Assembly: GCA_016191465.1 (NCBI GenBank)
Contig: JACPOP010000001.1
Coordinates: 186,001 to 250,000, forward strand
DNA length: 64,000 nt
Direction: 5' to 3'
Origin: Chloroflexota bacterium
Lineage (GTDB): Bacteria; Chloroflexota; UBA6077; CF-72
This document shows, piece by piece, positions 34,314 through 43,214 of this stretch (position 1 is the stretch's first letter; each line of letters starts with the position of its first letter). The notes under the pieces are model-generated. The model was not told the origin of the DNA. It saw only the letters and a list, made by a program, of their open reading frames with translations, and did no database searches. The translations under genes were made by a program, and so were the position numbers.

Positions 34314-35158
34314 TGCTCGGCGTGTCGGCGCACATAGTAGCCCAGGTGATCGGCAACCGCTTGTGTGATTGCTCGCGCGTCCGCGTGGGTGTCCCCCACG
34401 CGAGGCACCTCTCGGAGCGGCTCCACGACGCCTCGGAAGCGTCCGCTGGGGAGCCGCCAGGCAATGCCGAAGAGAATGGGCGCGCCGGTTCGCAGAGAGA
34501 GCACCGCCGCCCCATCTGGGAACGTGGTGGCAGCGCCGCAGAAGGCCACCGTTGGCCCCGTCCCCAGCACGTCTCGATCCGAGATCAAGCCCACGATCTC
34601 GTTCCTTTTGAGCGTCGCGAGGAGCTGGCGAGCCGCCAAGCCGCCCACCGGTACGTACCGGACCCCCAGCGCGGAACGCAATCGGGTGAAAAGCTCGTAC
34701 AGCTCGGGTGGTTGGATCGGCTCGAGCACCGCCGTCACGGGGTAGCCGCGCCCTGCGATCAACTGCGCCGCCATCGCCGTGCTGCCAATGTGGGCGCCCA
34801 CCATCACCACACCGCGCCCTTGCGCGAGCGCGTGGTCGAGGTGCTCCCAGCCGCTCGACTCGATCAGGCTGTCCACCGCCGCGGACGTCAGGTGCGAAAG
34901 CGCCAGCGTGTCCCAGTAGTTCCGTGCGCCCGCCACGAAGACCGCCGCGACCTGGCCCGGTCGCGGCTCACGCCCCCGCACCACGCGCAGGTTGGCGCGG
35001 ACGGCGGCTCGGCTGGCGGGCGCCGCCGCGAACCAGGCAAGGCCCGGTACCACCAGGAGCGCATCCGCGACACGCCGGGGAACCATCCCGGCGAGCCGCT
35101 CTGCCACCCGCAAGCCGCCCAGCAGACACCTCGTTCGTCGATCCATTCGCCCGCTCAC
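34241..35158 (-). CDS. LpxL/HtrB/PatA-family acyltransferase, second copy, altered active site
   Basis: 305 residues. The fold matches lysophospholipid acyltransferase-like lauroyl transferases: N-terminal anchor, then VVMVGAHIGSTAMAAQL where the HxxxxD/E catalytic motif would be, GLISDRDVLGTG and the FCGAATTFPDGAAVLSLRTGAPI acceptor block (cited in part). The acidic residue five positions after His reads Ala, so activity may be lost or changed. GTG 35158 overlaps the stop of the first acyltransferase (GTGA); ATG 35146 is possible. It lies between the PatA-like gene and the PimA-like gene. Confidence 0.83.
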   Translation of the reverse strand: MSGRMDRRTRCLLGGLRVAERLAGMVPRRVADALLVVPGLAWFAAAPASRAAVRANLRVVRGREPRPGQVAAVFVAGARNYWDTLALSHLTSAAVDSLIESSGWEHLDHALAQGRGVVMVGAHIGSTAMAAQLIAGRGYPVTAVLEPIQPPELYELFTRLRSALGVRYVPVGGLAARQLLATLKRNEIVGLISDRDVLGTGPTVAFCGAATTFPDGAAVLSLRTGAPILFGIAWRLPSGRFRGVVEPLREVPRVGDTHADARAITQAVADHLGYYVRRHAEQWTVFQRRWPDTGVSLRPSDPVTA

Positions 35159-36039
35159 GCTCCACCCGGGGGGGCTTGCGTCTGCCACATGCGACGGAAC
35201 ATGTACCACTGCTCCGGATAGCGCCTCACGAGCGTCTCCAGGCCGGCGATGGCCTGTTGGGTGAGCGCCTGCACCTCGGCAGGACTGTGACCGCGGCCGC
35301 GAGTGTCAATGGGCTCCAGCACGACCGCGTCGTACCGAATGCCATCCGGCTTCCGCACCACCGCCAGGGGTAGGATCGGCGAGCCGGTGCGTAGCGCGAG
35401 GACCGCTGCCCCGCCTGGCACTCGTACCGGCGCCCCGAAGAACTGGACGGTGACGCCATCCTCGCCCACGGGCCGATCGACCAGGACGGCGAGCCCTTCC
35501 TTGCGACGGAGCGCCGCGATGATGTCGCGCACGCCAGTCTCCACGCGGATGGCGTTCATCCCAGCGCGTTGCCGGATGCCCTGGACCCGCTGGTCCCAGG
35601 CTGGCGGCTTCAGGGTGTCCACCAACACGTTGACGGGCCGCTTGCTGCGGGCCACAAAGGTCACGGCGGCCATGTCCCAGTTGCCAAGGTGTCCGGTGGT
35701 GAAGATCACCCCGGCGCCCATGCGGAAGGCGTCCTCCACGCGCTCCCAGCCGTGAATCTCCACGGTGCGCAGGATTGCCTCGTGGCTCAAGCTGGGCAGC
35801 CGGAGCAGGTCCACCATGTACTTGGCGTAGTTCTGAAAAGATCGAAGCGTCGCCGCGCTGACCGCGGCCTCCGATGCGCCGGCGCCGAGCACCTGGCGCA
35901 TGTTGGCCCGCGCCCGTCGGAAGAACCCGGGAGCCGCCACGAGCACCCACGGCATGCACGCGGATACCACCGCGTACGCCAGGCGAGGCGGCACCACGCG
36001 GACCAGTGCAGACGCGAGCACGTGCGCCAGGACGATCAT
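35155..36039 (-). CDS. LpxL/HtrB/PatA-family acyltransferase, first copy
   Basis: 294 residues. Catalytic motif HxxxxD is intact in [14 protein letters not shown] (residues ~116-121), followed by [26 protein letters not shown] and a C-terminal [13 protein letters not shown], all typical of LpxL/HtrB and actinobacterial PatA, which acylates phosphatidylinositol mannosides. ATG 36039 has GGAGG eleven bases upstream. First gene of the minus-strand four-gene glycolipid cluster. In a presumed monoderm lineage without lipid A a PatA-like role is more likely than LpxL. Confidence 0.87.
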   Translation of the reverse strand: MIVLAHVLASALVRVVPPRLAYAVVSACMPWVLVAAPGFFRRARANMRQVLGAGASEAAVSAATLRSFQNYAKYMVDLLRLPSLSHEAILRTVEIHGWERVEDAFRMGAGVIFTTGHLGNWDMAAVTFVARSKRPVNVLVDTLKPPAWDQRVQGIRQRAGMNAIRVETGVRDIIAALRRKEGLAVLVDRPVGEDGVTVQFFGAPVRVPGGAAVLALRTGSPILPLAVVRKPDGIRYDAVVLEPIDTRGRGHSPAEVQALTQQAIAGLETLVRRYPEQWYMFRRMWQTQAPPGGA

Positions 36040-36149
36040 CGAATGTCGGCCTCCATTCTTCGCCGCGAAGCTATCCGAGCGTCGGGGGTGCCTGCCAACC
36101 GCCAGGCGAACGAGGGATCCTTTGCTAAACTGCTGCCTACCCGCGTCCA

Positions 36150-37275
36150 ATGCCCACACCTACCGAAGACCTCACGGCGGCCCTGGCCGCACTGGACGCG
36201 CGCATCTCATCCCTCCTGGTGCGTCTTTGACGCGCCCGCCAAGCAGCAACAGCTCACGGCTTTAGAGCAGCGCGCCGCCGCCGAGAATCTCTGGAACGAT
36301 CCCGCGGAGGCCCAGAAGGTGATGCGCGAGCTTTCGGGCCTGAAGGAGGAGCTTCAGCCCTGGCAGGACGGCCAGCGCCGATGTCGCGACTTGATCGACC
36401 TGGCGGAGCTCGCGGCGCTGGAAGAGGACGCGGGCATTCTTGCGGAAGTTCGGCGCGACCTGGACGAGCTTACCAGGACCGTCAACCGCCTCGAGTTCCA
36501 GCTTCAGCTCGGCGGACCGTACGACCGCCATGACGCCTTCGTCACGCTCACCGTGGGCGTCGGTGGCATCGACGCCCAGGACTGGGTGCAGATGCTGATG
36601 CGGATGTACCTGCGCTGGGCCGAGCGCCGCGGCTTCAAGAGCGAGATTCTGGACCTGGCCGAGGGGGAAGAGGCGGGCTACAAATCGGTGTCGCTGGTCC
36701 TCCGTGGTACCTACGCCTACGGGTACCTGAAGGGGGAGCGCGGCAATCACCGCCTCGTCCGCCTTTCGCCGTTCGACCAGGCTCATCGCCGCCAGACGTC
36801 GTTCGCACGGGTTGAGGTAATGCCCGACGTCGGCGAGGCGACGCCGATCGAGGTCCGCGACGAGGAAATAGAGTTCGAGGCGTATCGCGCGGGTGGTCCT
36901 GGCGGCCAGAACGTCAACAAGGTGAGCACCGCCGTGCGGCTCAAGCACAAGCCGACGGGCATCGTCGTGACCTGCCAGACAGAGCGCTCACAGGTGCAGA
37001 ATCGCGAGAACGCGATGCGCCTCTTGATGAGCCGATTGGTGGAAATGGAGATCGAGAAGCGCGAAGTGGAGATGCTCCAGATGCGCGGCGAGCAGATCGA
37101 TGCGAGCTGGGGCACCCAGATCCGCTCGTACGTGCTTCAGCCGTACACCCAGGTGAAGGACCTTCGGACCGGGTTCGAGACCTCGGACACCGCGTCCGTG
37201 CTGGACGGGGAGATCGACCAGTTCGTCGAGGCCTACCTGTCGTGGAACCTGAGCCGCCTGGCGGCCGCGGTGTGA
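36150..37275 (+). CDS. prfB: Peptide chain release factor 2 with programmed +1 frameshift
   Basis: RF2 terminates translation at UGA/UAA. Reading starts at ATG 36150 ([15 protein letters not shown]...), reaches CTT TGA C at 36225-36231, and after a +1 shift continues [14 protein letters not shown] to 37275: 374 residues in total (36150-36227 joined to 36229-37275). The stop-recognition tripeptide SPF lies in [11 protein letters not shown] and the GGQ hydrolysis loop in [11 protein letters not shown]. The frameshift autoregulates RF2: low RF2 favours shifting. The stop overlaps the hisH GTG start. Confidence 0.95.
36225..36231 (+). promoter_or_regulatory. RF2 programmed frameshift site CTTTGAC
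   Basis: The slippery codon CTT followed by TGA and C is the canonical RF2 autoregulatory site. The Shine-Dalgarno-like stimulator three bases upstream, AGGGGG in Escherichia coli, is here only CTGGTG. Confidence 0.95.
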
Positions 37276-37928
37276 TCGGTTTGGACGAAGAGGCCACGCT
37301 GGTCGTGGTGGACTACGGAGCCGGCAACCTCCGCAGCGTGCAGCGCGCGATTGGTGCCGCCGGCGAGCAGGCACTCGTCACCAGCGACCGGCGGGACGTC
37401 GAGCGCGCTTCCGCCCTGGTGCTACCCGGCGTCGGGTCCGCCAACGACGCGATGAAAAGGCTCCGCGCCCTGGACCTCGTGGAGCCGTTACGCGCTTACG
37501 CGGCATCGGGCCGCCCGTTCCTGGGCGTCTGTGTGGGCTTGCAGCTCCTCTTCGATTGGAGTGACGAGGGCGGCGGCGTGGACTGCCTCGGCATCGTCCC
37601 CGGCACCGTGCGGCGCTTCGAGGCCGACCTGGCCGCGGGCCGCAAGGTGCCGCACATGGGCTGGAACAGCGTCCACGTGACACGCCCCGACCCGTTCGTG
37701 GAAGGTATCGCCGACCATTCGTACTTCTACTTCGTGCACTCGTACTACGCCGTCCCCACAAACCCCGCGGACATACTGGGCGAGACGCAGTTCGGCCTGC
37801 CGTTCGCGGCCATGGTGGCGCGCGAGAACGTGGTGGCGACGCAGTTCCACCCCGAAAAGAGCGCCGACCTGGGGCTCCGCCTGTACCGTAACTTCGCCGT
37901 GAGAGCGCGTGGCACCGCGACGGTTTGA
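37272..37928 (+). CDS. hisH: Imidazole glycerol phosphate synthase, glutaminase subunit HisH
   Basis: 218 residues, class I glutamine amidotransferase that feeds ammonia to HisF. It opens [13 protein letters not shown], the nucleophile is in [12 protein letters not shown], and the His-Glu pair is in [12 protein letters not shown]; the HisH-typical YFVHSYY is present. GTG 37272 overlaps the prfB stop (GTGA), so the his genes are coupled to RF2 translation. Confidence 0.95.
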   Translation: MIGLDEEATLVVVDYGAGNLRSVQRAIGAAGEQALVTSDRRDVERASALVLPGVGSANDAMKRLRALDLVEPLRAYAASGRPFLGVCVGLQLLFDWSDEGGGVDCLGIVPGTVRRFEADLAAGRKVPHMGWNSVHVTRPDPFVEGIADHSYFYFVHSYYAVPTNPADILGETQFGLPFAAMVARENVVATQFHPEKSADLGLRLYRNFAVRARGTATV

Positions 37929-38673
37929 GCCCATCCCCGCCGTGGACATCCGGGGCGGCCGGTGCGTGCGACTTTTACGCGGCGAGTTCTCGCGTGAGAC
38001 TCAGTACGGCGACCCGGTCGCGATGGCCCAGCGCTGGGCAGCAGAGGGCGCGACCAGGCTCCACGTAGTCGACCTGGATGGCGCGCGCGATGGGGTGCGC
38101 CAGAACGCCGGCCTGGTGCGCGACATGATCACGGCAGTCGCAATCCCCATCCAGGTTGGAGGCGGAGTGCGCGACTTGCCAGCCGCGCACGCGCTGCTCG
38201 CCGACGGCGCCGAGCGCGTCGTCGTGGGCACGGCGGCCGTGGAGCAGCTTGATCAACTCCCCGCGTGGGTGCGGTCGCTGGGCGCGGAACGCCTGGTCGT
38301 GGGCGTCGACGTGCGCGACGGCATGGTTGCCACCCACGGCTGGGCGCAGGCCAGCCATTGGTCGGCGCTGGAGTTCTGTCAAGCCCTGGCAGCCGCCGGG
38401 GTGCTCCGCGTGCTGTGTACCGACGTCTCCACCGATGGCACGCTTGAGGGCCCAAACGTGGAGCTCATGGGGCACCTGGCCGACCGTGGCGGTGTGGCGG
38501 TGATCGCCAGCGGTGGCGTGGGCTCGCTCGACCATGTATCTGCGCTCGTCTCCACGGGGTGCGAAGGAGTCATCATCGGTAAGGCCCTGTACGACGGCCG
38601 AATCACCCTGCAAGCGACACTCGAGGCGGCCGGGTTGGGTCGCGTCCACGCTGAGACGCGCGCGGAATGCTGA
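37909..38673 (+). CDS. hisA: ProFAR isomerase HisA
   Basis: 254 residues, (beta-alpha)8 barrel of histidine synthesis. Catalytic aspartates are in IPAVDIRGGRCVRL and CTDVSTDGTLEGPN; the phosphate-binding repeats VGGGVRD and ASGGVGS are clear. The GTG start at 37909 overlaps hisH by 20 bases. Followed directly by hisF with a 7-base overlap. Confidence 0.95.
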   Translation: MAPRRFEPIPAVDIRGGRCVRLLRGEFSRETQYGDPVAMAQRWAAEGATRLHVVDLDGARDGVRQNAGLVRDMITAVAIPIQVGGGVRDLPAAHALLADGAERVVVGTAAVEQLDQLPAWVRSLGAERLVVGVDVRDGMVATHGWAQASHWSALEFCQALAAAGVLRVLCTDVSTDGTLEGPNVELMGHLADRGGVAVIASGGVGSLDHVSALVSTGCEGVIIGKALYDGRITLQATLEAAGLGRVHAETRAEC

Positions 38674-39446
38674 CCCGGCGCATTATCCCCTGCCTGGACG
38701 TCAGCGGGGGCAAGGTCATCCGGGGGGTGAAGTTCTCTGCCGACCGGGTCGTTGGGGACCCCGTGGAGCTCGCCGCCGAGTACAACCGCCAGGGCGCCGA
38801 CGAGCTGGTTTTCTACGACATCACGGCCTCCGCGGAAGGTCGCGGTCTCATCATGGAGGTGCTCGAACGCGCTGCCGGAGAGGTGTTCATCCCGCTCACG
38901 GTCGGTGGCGGGGTCAAGTCCGCTGACGACGTCAAAGCGCTCCTGCGCGCCGGGGCGGACAAGGTGAGCGTGAACACCCAGGCGGTGCTGGACCCGGCGA
39001 TCATCGCCGACGGCGCCGATCGCTTCGGCTCGCAGTGCATCGTGCTGTCAATGGACGTCCGGTGGAACGGCGAACGCGGGTACTACGAGGTGGTCACCCA
39101 CGGCGGCCGAAGGCCCACCGGCATGGATGCCCTGGAGTGGGCGCGCCGAGGCGTGGAGCTGGGCGCCGGCGAGATCGTGGTGAACAGCATCGACGCGGAC
39201 GGCACGCGCGCAGGCTACGAGCTGACGCTGACGCGGCTGATCGCCGAAGCGGTGCCGGTGCCGGTGGTCGCGAGCGGCGGCGCAAACGCGCCCGACGACA
39301 TGTACCGGGTGCTGACCGAAGGGCGCGCCGACGCCGCGCTGGCCGCCAGCATGTTCCACTACGGCGATTTCACCGTGGATCAGGCCAAGCGCTACCTGGC
39401 CGACCGCGGCGTGCCCATGCGGCAGAGGGCACGGGTGCCAGCATGA
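38667..39446 (+). CDS. hisF: Imidazole glycerol phosphate synthase, cyclase subunit HisF
   Basis: 259 residues. Barrel with catalytic Asp residues in [14 protein letters not shown] and [12 protein letters not shown] region (VLSMDV and SIDADGT strands), phosphate loops VGGGVKS and [10 protein letters not shown]. Cyclises PRFAR with ammonia from HisH. Its stop overlaps the hisIE start (ATGA). Confidence 0.95.
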   Translation: MLTRRIIPCLDVSGGKVIRGVKFSADRVVGDPVELAAEYNRQGADELVFYDITASAEGRGLIMEVLERAAGEVFIPLTVGGGVKSADDVKALLRAGADKVSVNTQAVLDPAIIADGADRFGSQCIVLSMDVRWNGERGYYEVVTHGGRRPTGMDALEWARRGVELGAGEIVVNSIDADGTRAGYELTLTRLIAEAVPVPVVASGGANAPDDMYRVLTEGRADAALAASMFHYGDFTVDQAKRYLADRGVPMRQRARVPA

Positions 39447-40063
39447 CTCCGCCTGAGCTGAAGTACGACGCGAACGGGCTGCTCACGGTGGTGATCCAGC
39501 ACGCCACCTCTGGCCAGGTGCTGATGGTTGGCTTCGCCAACCAGGAAGCCGTGCGGCGCACCCTGGATACAGGCAAGGCCTGGTTCTTCAGCCGCGCCCG
39601 TCAGAGCCTGTGGCTCAAGGGCGAGACCAGTGGCAACGAGCTGCACGTGCAGGGCATCCGCGCGGACTGTGATGGCGACGCGCTCGTGTACCTGTGCCAC
39701 CCGGCGGGTCCAACCTGCCACACCGGCGAGCCGTCGTGCTTCTTCGAGCATCTCGACGGCCGTGATCCTGGCGAAACCAGCGGCGAGGCGGCTTCAATGC
39801 TCTGGAGCGCCATCCAGTCGCGGAAGGCAGAGGCGGATACTTCGACGTCCTACGTGGCCCGGCTCCTGGCGCAGGGGGTGGATCGGATCGCCAAGAAGAT
39901 TGGCGAAGAGGCGGGCGAGGTCATCATCGCGGCCAAGAACGCGGACCGCGCCGAGGTTGCGCACGAGGTGGCCGACCTGTGGTTCCACACGTACCTGCTG
40001 CTCGCGCAGCAGGGCATGACGCCCGAGGACGTGTGGGAGGAGCTGCGCTCGCGCCGCCACTGA
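39443..40063 (+). CDS. hisI: Bifunctional phosphoribosyl-AMP cyclohydrolase / phosphoribosyl-ATP pyrophosphatase HisIE
   Basis: 206 residues. The N-terminal HisI domain has [16 protein letters not shown] and the metal-binding [22 protein letters not shown] block (cited in part); the C-terminal HisE domain from about residue 115 has [20 protein letters not shown], the [11 protein letters not shown] pyrophosphatase motif and a HEVADLWFH helix. It performs steps 2 and 3 of histidine synthesis. Last gene of the prfB-his operon; hisG, hisD, hisC, hisB are not in the window. Confidence 0.95.
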   Translation: MTPPELKYDANGLLTVVIQHATSGQVLMVGFANQEAVRRTLDTGKAWFFSRARQSLWLKGETSGNELHVQGIRADCDGDALVYLCHPAGPTCHTGEPSCFFEHLDGRDPGETSGEAASMLWSAIQSRKAEADTSTSYVARLLAQGVDRIAKKIGEEAGEVIIAAKNADRAEVAHEVADLWFHTYLLLAQQGMTPEDVWEELRSRRH

Positions 40064-40093
40064 CGGACGCGCCTCGCGCCCGGAGAGCCTCGG

Positions 40094-41185
40094 TCAGGCG
40101 ATGGCTGGTTGCGCCGGGGCGGCGTCTGCCTCGCGGCGCAGCAGCTCGTTCATGGAGGCGATGGCGACCTCCATCTGCGGCGGCTCCGGGTACCGCGTCG
40201 TGAGCTTCTGGAGCAGCATGCCCGGGGCCACGACTGCCAGCATGAATGGACTGTTCGGGTACTTCCCCCCGAGCCGCAGCAGCTCATAGGCGATACCCGC
40301 CACCACCGGCACCAGCACGATCCGCGACAGCACCCGCAGCCACAGGTCCGGGGTGCCGAGCAGGGCGAAAAGGATGATCGAGATGGCCACCACTTCCAGC
40401 AGGAAGGCCGTGCCGCAGCGGGGGTGAGCCGGCGAGTACTGCGCCACGTGGCCAGGATCCAGTGGGTCGTCGTGCTCGTAGGCGTGGATCGTCATGTGCT
40501 CCGCGCCGTGGTAGGCGTACACGCGCTTGATATCCGGCAGGAGCCCGATCAGCGCCACGTACGCCACTAACATGGCCAGCCGGATCAAGCCTTCCGCCAA
40601 GTTGCTCCAGATGGTGTTGGCGCCAAAGAACTGCTCGGCCACGCCCACGATCACCAGCGGGGTGACGAAGAAGAAGCCGATGCCGAACACCAGGGAAACG
40701 GCGACCGTGGTCCAGGCCAGCGGCTTGCTGAGGGGTGAATCGTTCTGGGCCGGGGTCGCGGCGCCTGGCGCTCCACCGCCCGATGTCGCATGAGCGTCGT
40801 CAGGGGCCGTGGCGTTCCACGTCTCGAACGCCACCACCGGCAAGTTCGGGTAGGCGGACTGCGGCTGCTCAGCCCGCCTGGGCGCGTCCTCCTGCATTTG
40901 CAGGTCGGCCGAAAACATCAGCGCCTTCATGCCCAGGCCCAGGGTGTCCCACAGAAGCGTGATCCCACGCAGGAATGGGATCTTCTGGATCGATCCTCCG
41001 TAGACACGCATCGGAAGCGCTTCCGAGGTGACGACGATCTGATCGTTGGGGGCACGCGCGGCCACCGCCATGAAGCGGCGGCCGCGCATCATCACGCCTT
41101 CGAGGACGGCCTGCCCGCCGTAGCCGACACGGCTGGTGCGAACACCTCCGAGCGAGCGGGCGGTCGCGGAGTTGGACTGGTTCAG
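40094..41185 (-). CDS. DUF1385 membrane protein, apparent CTG start
   Basis: 363 residues if started at CTG 41185. The conserved DUF1385 N-terminus [14 protein letters not shown] lies upstream of the first ATG/GTG (41101-41095), so the protein must begin earlier, yet between there and the preceding in-frame stop no ATG, GTG or TTG exists; CTG 41185 overlaps the rpmE stop as CTGA. Further family marks: [12 protein letters not shown], about five helices, and [14 protein letters not shown] with HPRCGTAF. Function unknown; DUF1385 genes usually neighbour rpmE and prfA. Confidence 0.85.
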   Translation of the reverse strand: MNQSNSATARSLGGVRTSRVGYGGQAVLEGVMMRGRRFMAVAARAPNDQIVVTSEALPMRVYGGSIQKIPFLRGITLLWDTLGLGMKALMFSADLQMQEDAPRRAEQPQSAYPNLPVVAFETWNATAPDDAHATSGGGAPGAATPAQNDSPLSKPLAWTTVAVSLVFGIGFFFVTPLVIVGVAEQFFGANTIWSNLAEGLIRLAMLVAYVALIGLLPDIKRVYAYHGAEHMTIHAYEHDDPLDPGHVAQYSPAHPRCGTAFLLEVVAISIILFALLGTPDLWLRVLSRIVLVPVVAGIAYELLRLGGKYPNSPFMLAVVAPGMLLQKLTTRYPEPPQMEVAIASMNELLRREADAAPAQPAIA

Positions 41186-41391
41186 GACTTTTTGGCCTGC
41201 GCGAGCCGACGCTGGAAACGCTCAACCTGGCCCGCGGTATCGACGAGTCGCTGCTCGCCCGTGAAGAATGGGTGGCACGCGGAGCACAGGTCGACGTGCA
41301 GACTTGGCTTCGTGGATCGGGTCTGGAAGGTGTTGCCGCAGCCGCAGACCACGGTGGCGGCTTCGTATTTGGGGTGAATGCCTTGCTTCAT
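41182..41391 (-). CDS. rpmE: 50S ribosomal protein L31
   Basis: 69 residues, zinc-type L31: [20 protein letters not shown] and the second Cys pair [14 protein letters not shown] give the CxC...CxxC site, followed by [14 protein letters not shown] part of the bridge between subunits. Order on the minus strand is rplU, rpmA, rpmE, DUF1385. Confidence 0.96.
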   Translation of the reverse strand: MKQGIHPKYEAATVVCGCGNTFQTRSTKPSLHVDLCSACHPFFTGEQRLVDTAGQVERFQRRLAQAKKS

Positions 41392-41408
41392 GGTACGTAC
41401 GTATCTAC

Positions 41409-41663
41409 CTAAACAGCGTAGACGCTGACTCGCTTCCTGATTTTGGTGGCCTGTTCAAAACGAACCTGGCCGGTAATCAGCGCGAAGAGCGTGTGATCCC
41501 GCCCCACGCCCACGTTTTCACCGGCCTTGATCGGGGTCCCACGCTGTCGGACCAGGATGGACCCGGCGGGAATGACCTGGCCGTCACCGACCTTCAGGCC
41601 GAGCCGCTGGCCCTGGCTGTCGCGGCCGTTGCGCGAGCTACCGACGCCCTTCTTATGTGCCAT
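41409..41663 (-). CDS. rpmA: 50S ribosomal protein L27
   Basis: 84 residues: [34 protein letters not shown] and the [12 protein letters not shown] segment are typical. The N-terminus lacks the cleaved leader of Firmicutes L27, starting directly with AHKKG. Placed between rplU (gap 123 bases) and rpmE (gap 17 bases). Confidence 0.96.
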   Translation of the reverse strand: MAHKKGVGSSRNGRDSQGQRLGLKVGDGQVIPAGSILVRQRGTPIKAGENVGVGRDHTLFALITGQVRFEQATKIRKRVSVYAV

Positions 41664-41786
41664 GGTGCTTGTTCAAACTCCTCTGGTGGCTATCCGTCAC
41701 CGGGCCGGAACCGTTCGCGCGGGCCGACCGGTTGACAGACCGGCTGGGTGCGATGGTGCTGACCGCGCTCGTAAATGCTGTCGAGC

Positions 41787-42107
41787 CTAGCCGCCCGCCA
41801 CGATGTCGGTGATGCGCAGGCGGGTCAGGTCCTGGCGGTGGCCCGTCTTACGGCGGTAGCGCACCTTGGACTTGAAGCGGAACACGATGATCTTCTCACC
41901 GCGGTGGTGGTCCACCACTTCGGCCTTCACAACCGCGCCGGCCACCGTCGGGGTGCCAACCGCCGTGGTTGCGCCCTCGCCGCCGATCATCAGCACGCGA
42001 TCGAGGTCAAGATTACCGCCCGGCTCACCCGTCAGTCGCTCGACTTCAATGGTGTCCCCGGGCTGAACGCGGTACTGCTTTCCGCCCGTTTCAATGATTG
42101 CGAACAT
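41787..42107 (-). CDS. rplU: 50S ribosomal protein L21
   Basis: 106 residues: MFAIIETGGKQYRVQPGD start, GTPTVAGAVVKAEV middle and KVRYRRKTGHRQDLTRLRI end are standard L21. ATG 42107 is the real start; the in-frame extension to 42479 is non-coding leader. L21 and L27 are commonly cotranscribed. Confidence 0.96.
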   Translation of the reverse strand: MFAIIETGGKQYRVQPGDTIEVERLTGEPGGNLDLDRVLMIGGEGATTAVGTPTVAGAVVKAEVVDHHRGEKIIVFRFKSKVRYRRKTGHRQDLTRLRITDIVAGG

Positions 42108-42488
42108 CGTGTGTGCCTCGATCCGTCTCCGCGAGAGTGTTCCTGGTGTGGGTCCGCCGCGGGGCGGACCGGGGCGCAACCCCAGCGCTGACGAACGGGC
42201 GAACGCACGCCCGCACCTCGGCGCCACGGGCGAGTTGCCCACCATGCAGCAAGGCGCCGCGGGCACAGTGCCCCGCGGCGAGTCAGCGCAGTGTACCAGC
42301 GGCGCGGTTTGGCGGGCAATTTTGGGCGCCCGCACGGGGGTGCGCGGCTGATGGTTGGCAGCAGAGTCCACACACGTGGGGGGATTGAAACCGGCCGGCT
42401 TTGACGAGGACGGCCATCGCGTGGTTCTTCCTGGATTGTCGAGACCACAAGGAGGGGACCGAACCACCATGGCCGGCACTGTGAGCCG
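42108..42488 (-). promoter_or_regulatory. rplU leader region with two strong hairpins
   Basis: This 381-base gap between the response regulator and rplU contains no gene. Two inverted repeats stand out: GGTCCGCC/GGCGGACC at 42151-42170 (8 bp, loop GCGG), about 45 bases before rplU, and CGCCGCGGG-CA/TG-CCCCGCGGCG at 42255-42280 (11 bp with one bulge, loop CAG). The first is placed like a ribosomal-protein leader structure; the second could be the end signal of the regulator operon. Neither has a T run. Confidence 0.45.
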
Positions 42489-43214
42489 TTATTCGGTACG
42501 GAAGCGGTAGCCCACGCCTGGCTCGGTGACGAAGTGGCGCGGCTCACCGGGGTCAGCTTCCAGCTTTTTGCGGAGGGCCGCCATATAGACCCGCAGCGCT
42601 CCCGTGGCATCACCGTAGCCGGTGCCGAGGACTTCCTGGAGCAACTGGCCATGCGTAATCACCCGGTTTGGGTGGCGGACGAGATGGCGCAGCAGCCCGT
42701 ATTCCGTTGGGGTCAGGTGCACCTCCAGGGAGCCGCGCGTGACGACCCGACGGGCGAGGTCCACGCGCAGGTCGCCGGCGACCACCGTCGATTCGCCGTC
42801 TGGGGCGGGCGCCTCGGCGCGGCGACGGACTGCCCGCAAGCGGGCGAGGAGCTCCGGAATGCTGAACGGCTTGGTGATGTAATCGTCGGCGCCGGCGTCC
42901 AGCGCGCGCACCTTCGCCTCGTCGTCGTCCACCACGGTGAGCATGACGACCGGCACACGGGTCCACTCGCGGAGCCGCTGACAGACCTCGACCCCATCCA
43001 GGTCGGGAAGGCCGAGGTCCAGGATGAGGGCGTCTGGTAGCTCTGCCGCGGCCAGGTCCAACGCTTCTTCGCCCGTGGCCGCTTCCAACACCGAGTAGCC
43101 CCTGGTCCGTAGCGCCAGCCGCAGCGCGCGCCGGATCTGCGGCTCATCGTCGACTACCAGGATTCGGCCGGACTCAGCGTGCGCGTCCACGCCGCCAGTC
43201 GCCGTCGCGGTCAC
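42489..43214 (-). CDS. OmpR-family response regulator, KdpE-like
   Basis: 241 residues: receiver domain with acidic pocket RILVVDDEPQ, phosphorylated Asp in LILDLGLPDLDG, conserved Thr/Lys in MLTVV and YITKPFSIPELLARLR, then a winged-helix domain with HLTPTEYGLLRHL and VYMAALRKKLE ... VGYRF. The pattern (EYxLL, TGYGDATGALRVYMA) matches KdpE. GTG 43214 overlaps the kinase stop (GTGA). No kdpFABC potassium pump genes are in the window. Confidence 0.9.
   Translation of the reverse strand: MTATATGGVDAHAESGRILVVDDEPQIRRALRLALRTRGYSVLEAATGEEALDLAAAELPDALILDLGLPDLDGVEVCQRLREWTRVPVVMLTVVDDDEAKVRALDAGADDYITKPFSIPELLARLRAVRRRAEAPAPDGESTVVAGDLRVDLARRVVTRGSLEVHLTPTEYGLLRHLVRHPNRVITHGQLLQEVLGTGYGDATGALRVYMAALRKKLEADPGEPRHFVTEPGVGYRFRTE

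Noticed and set aside
42469-42510. 13-codon plus-strand frame with a strong AAGGAGGGG upstream
   Set aside because: Far too short, and it runs antisense into the end of the response regulator; probably chance.
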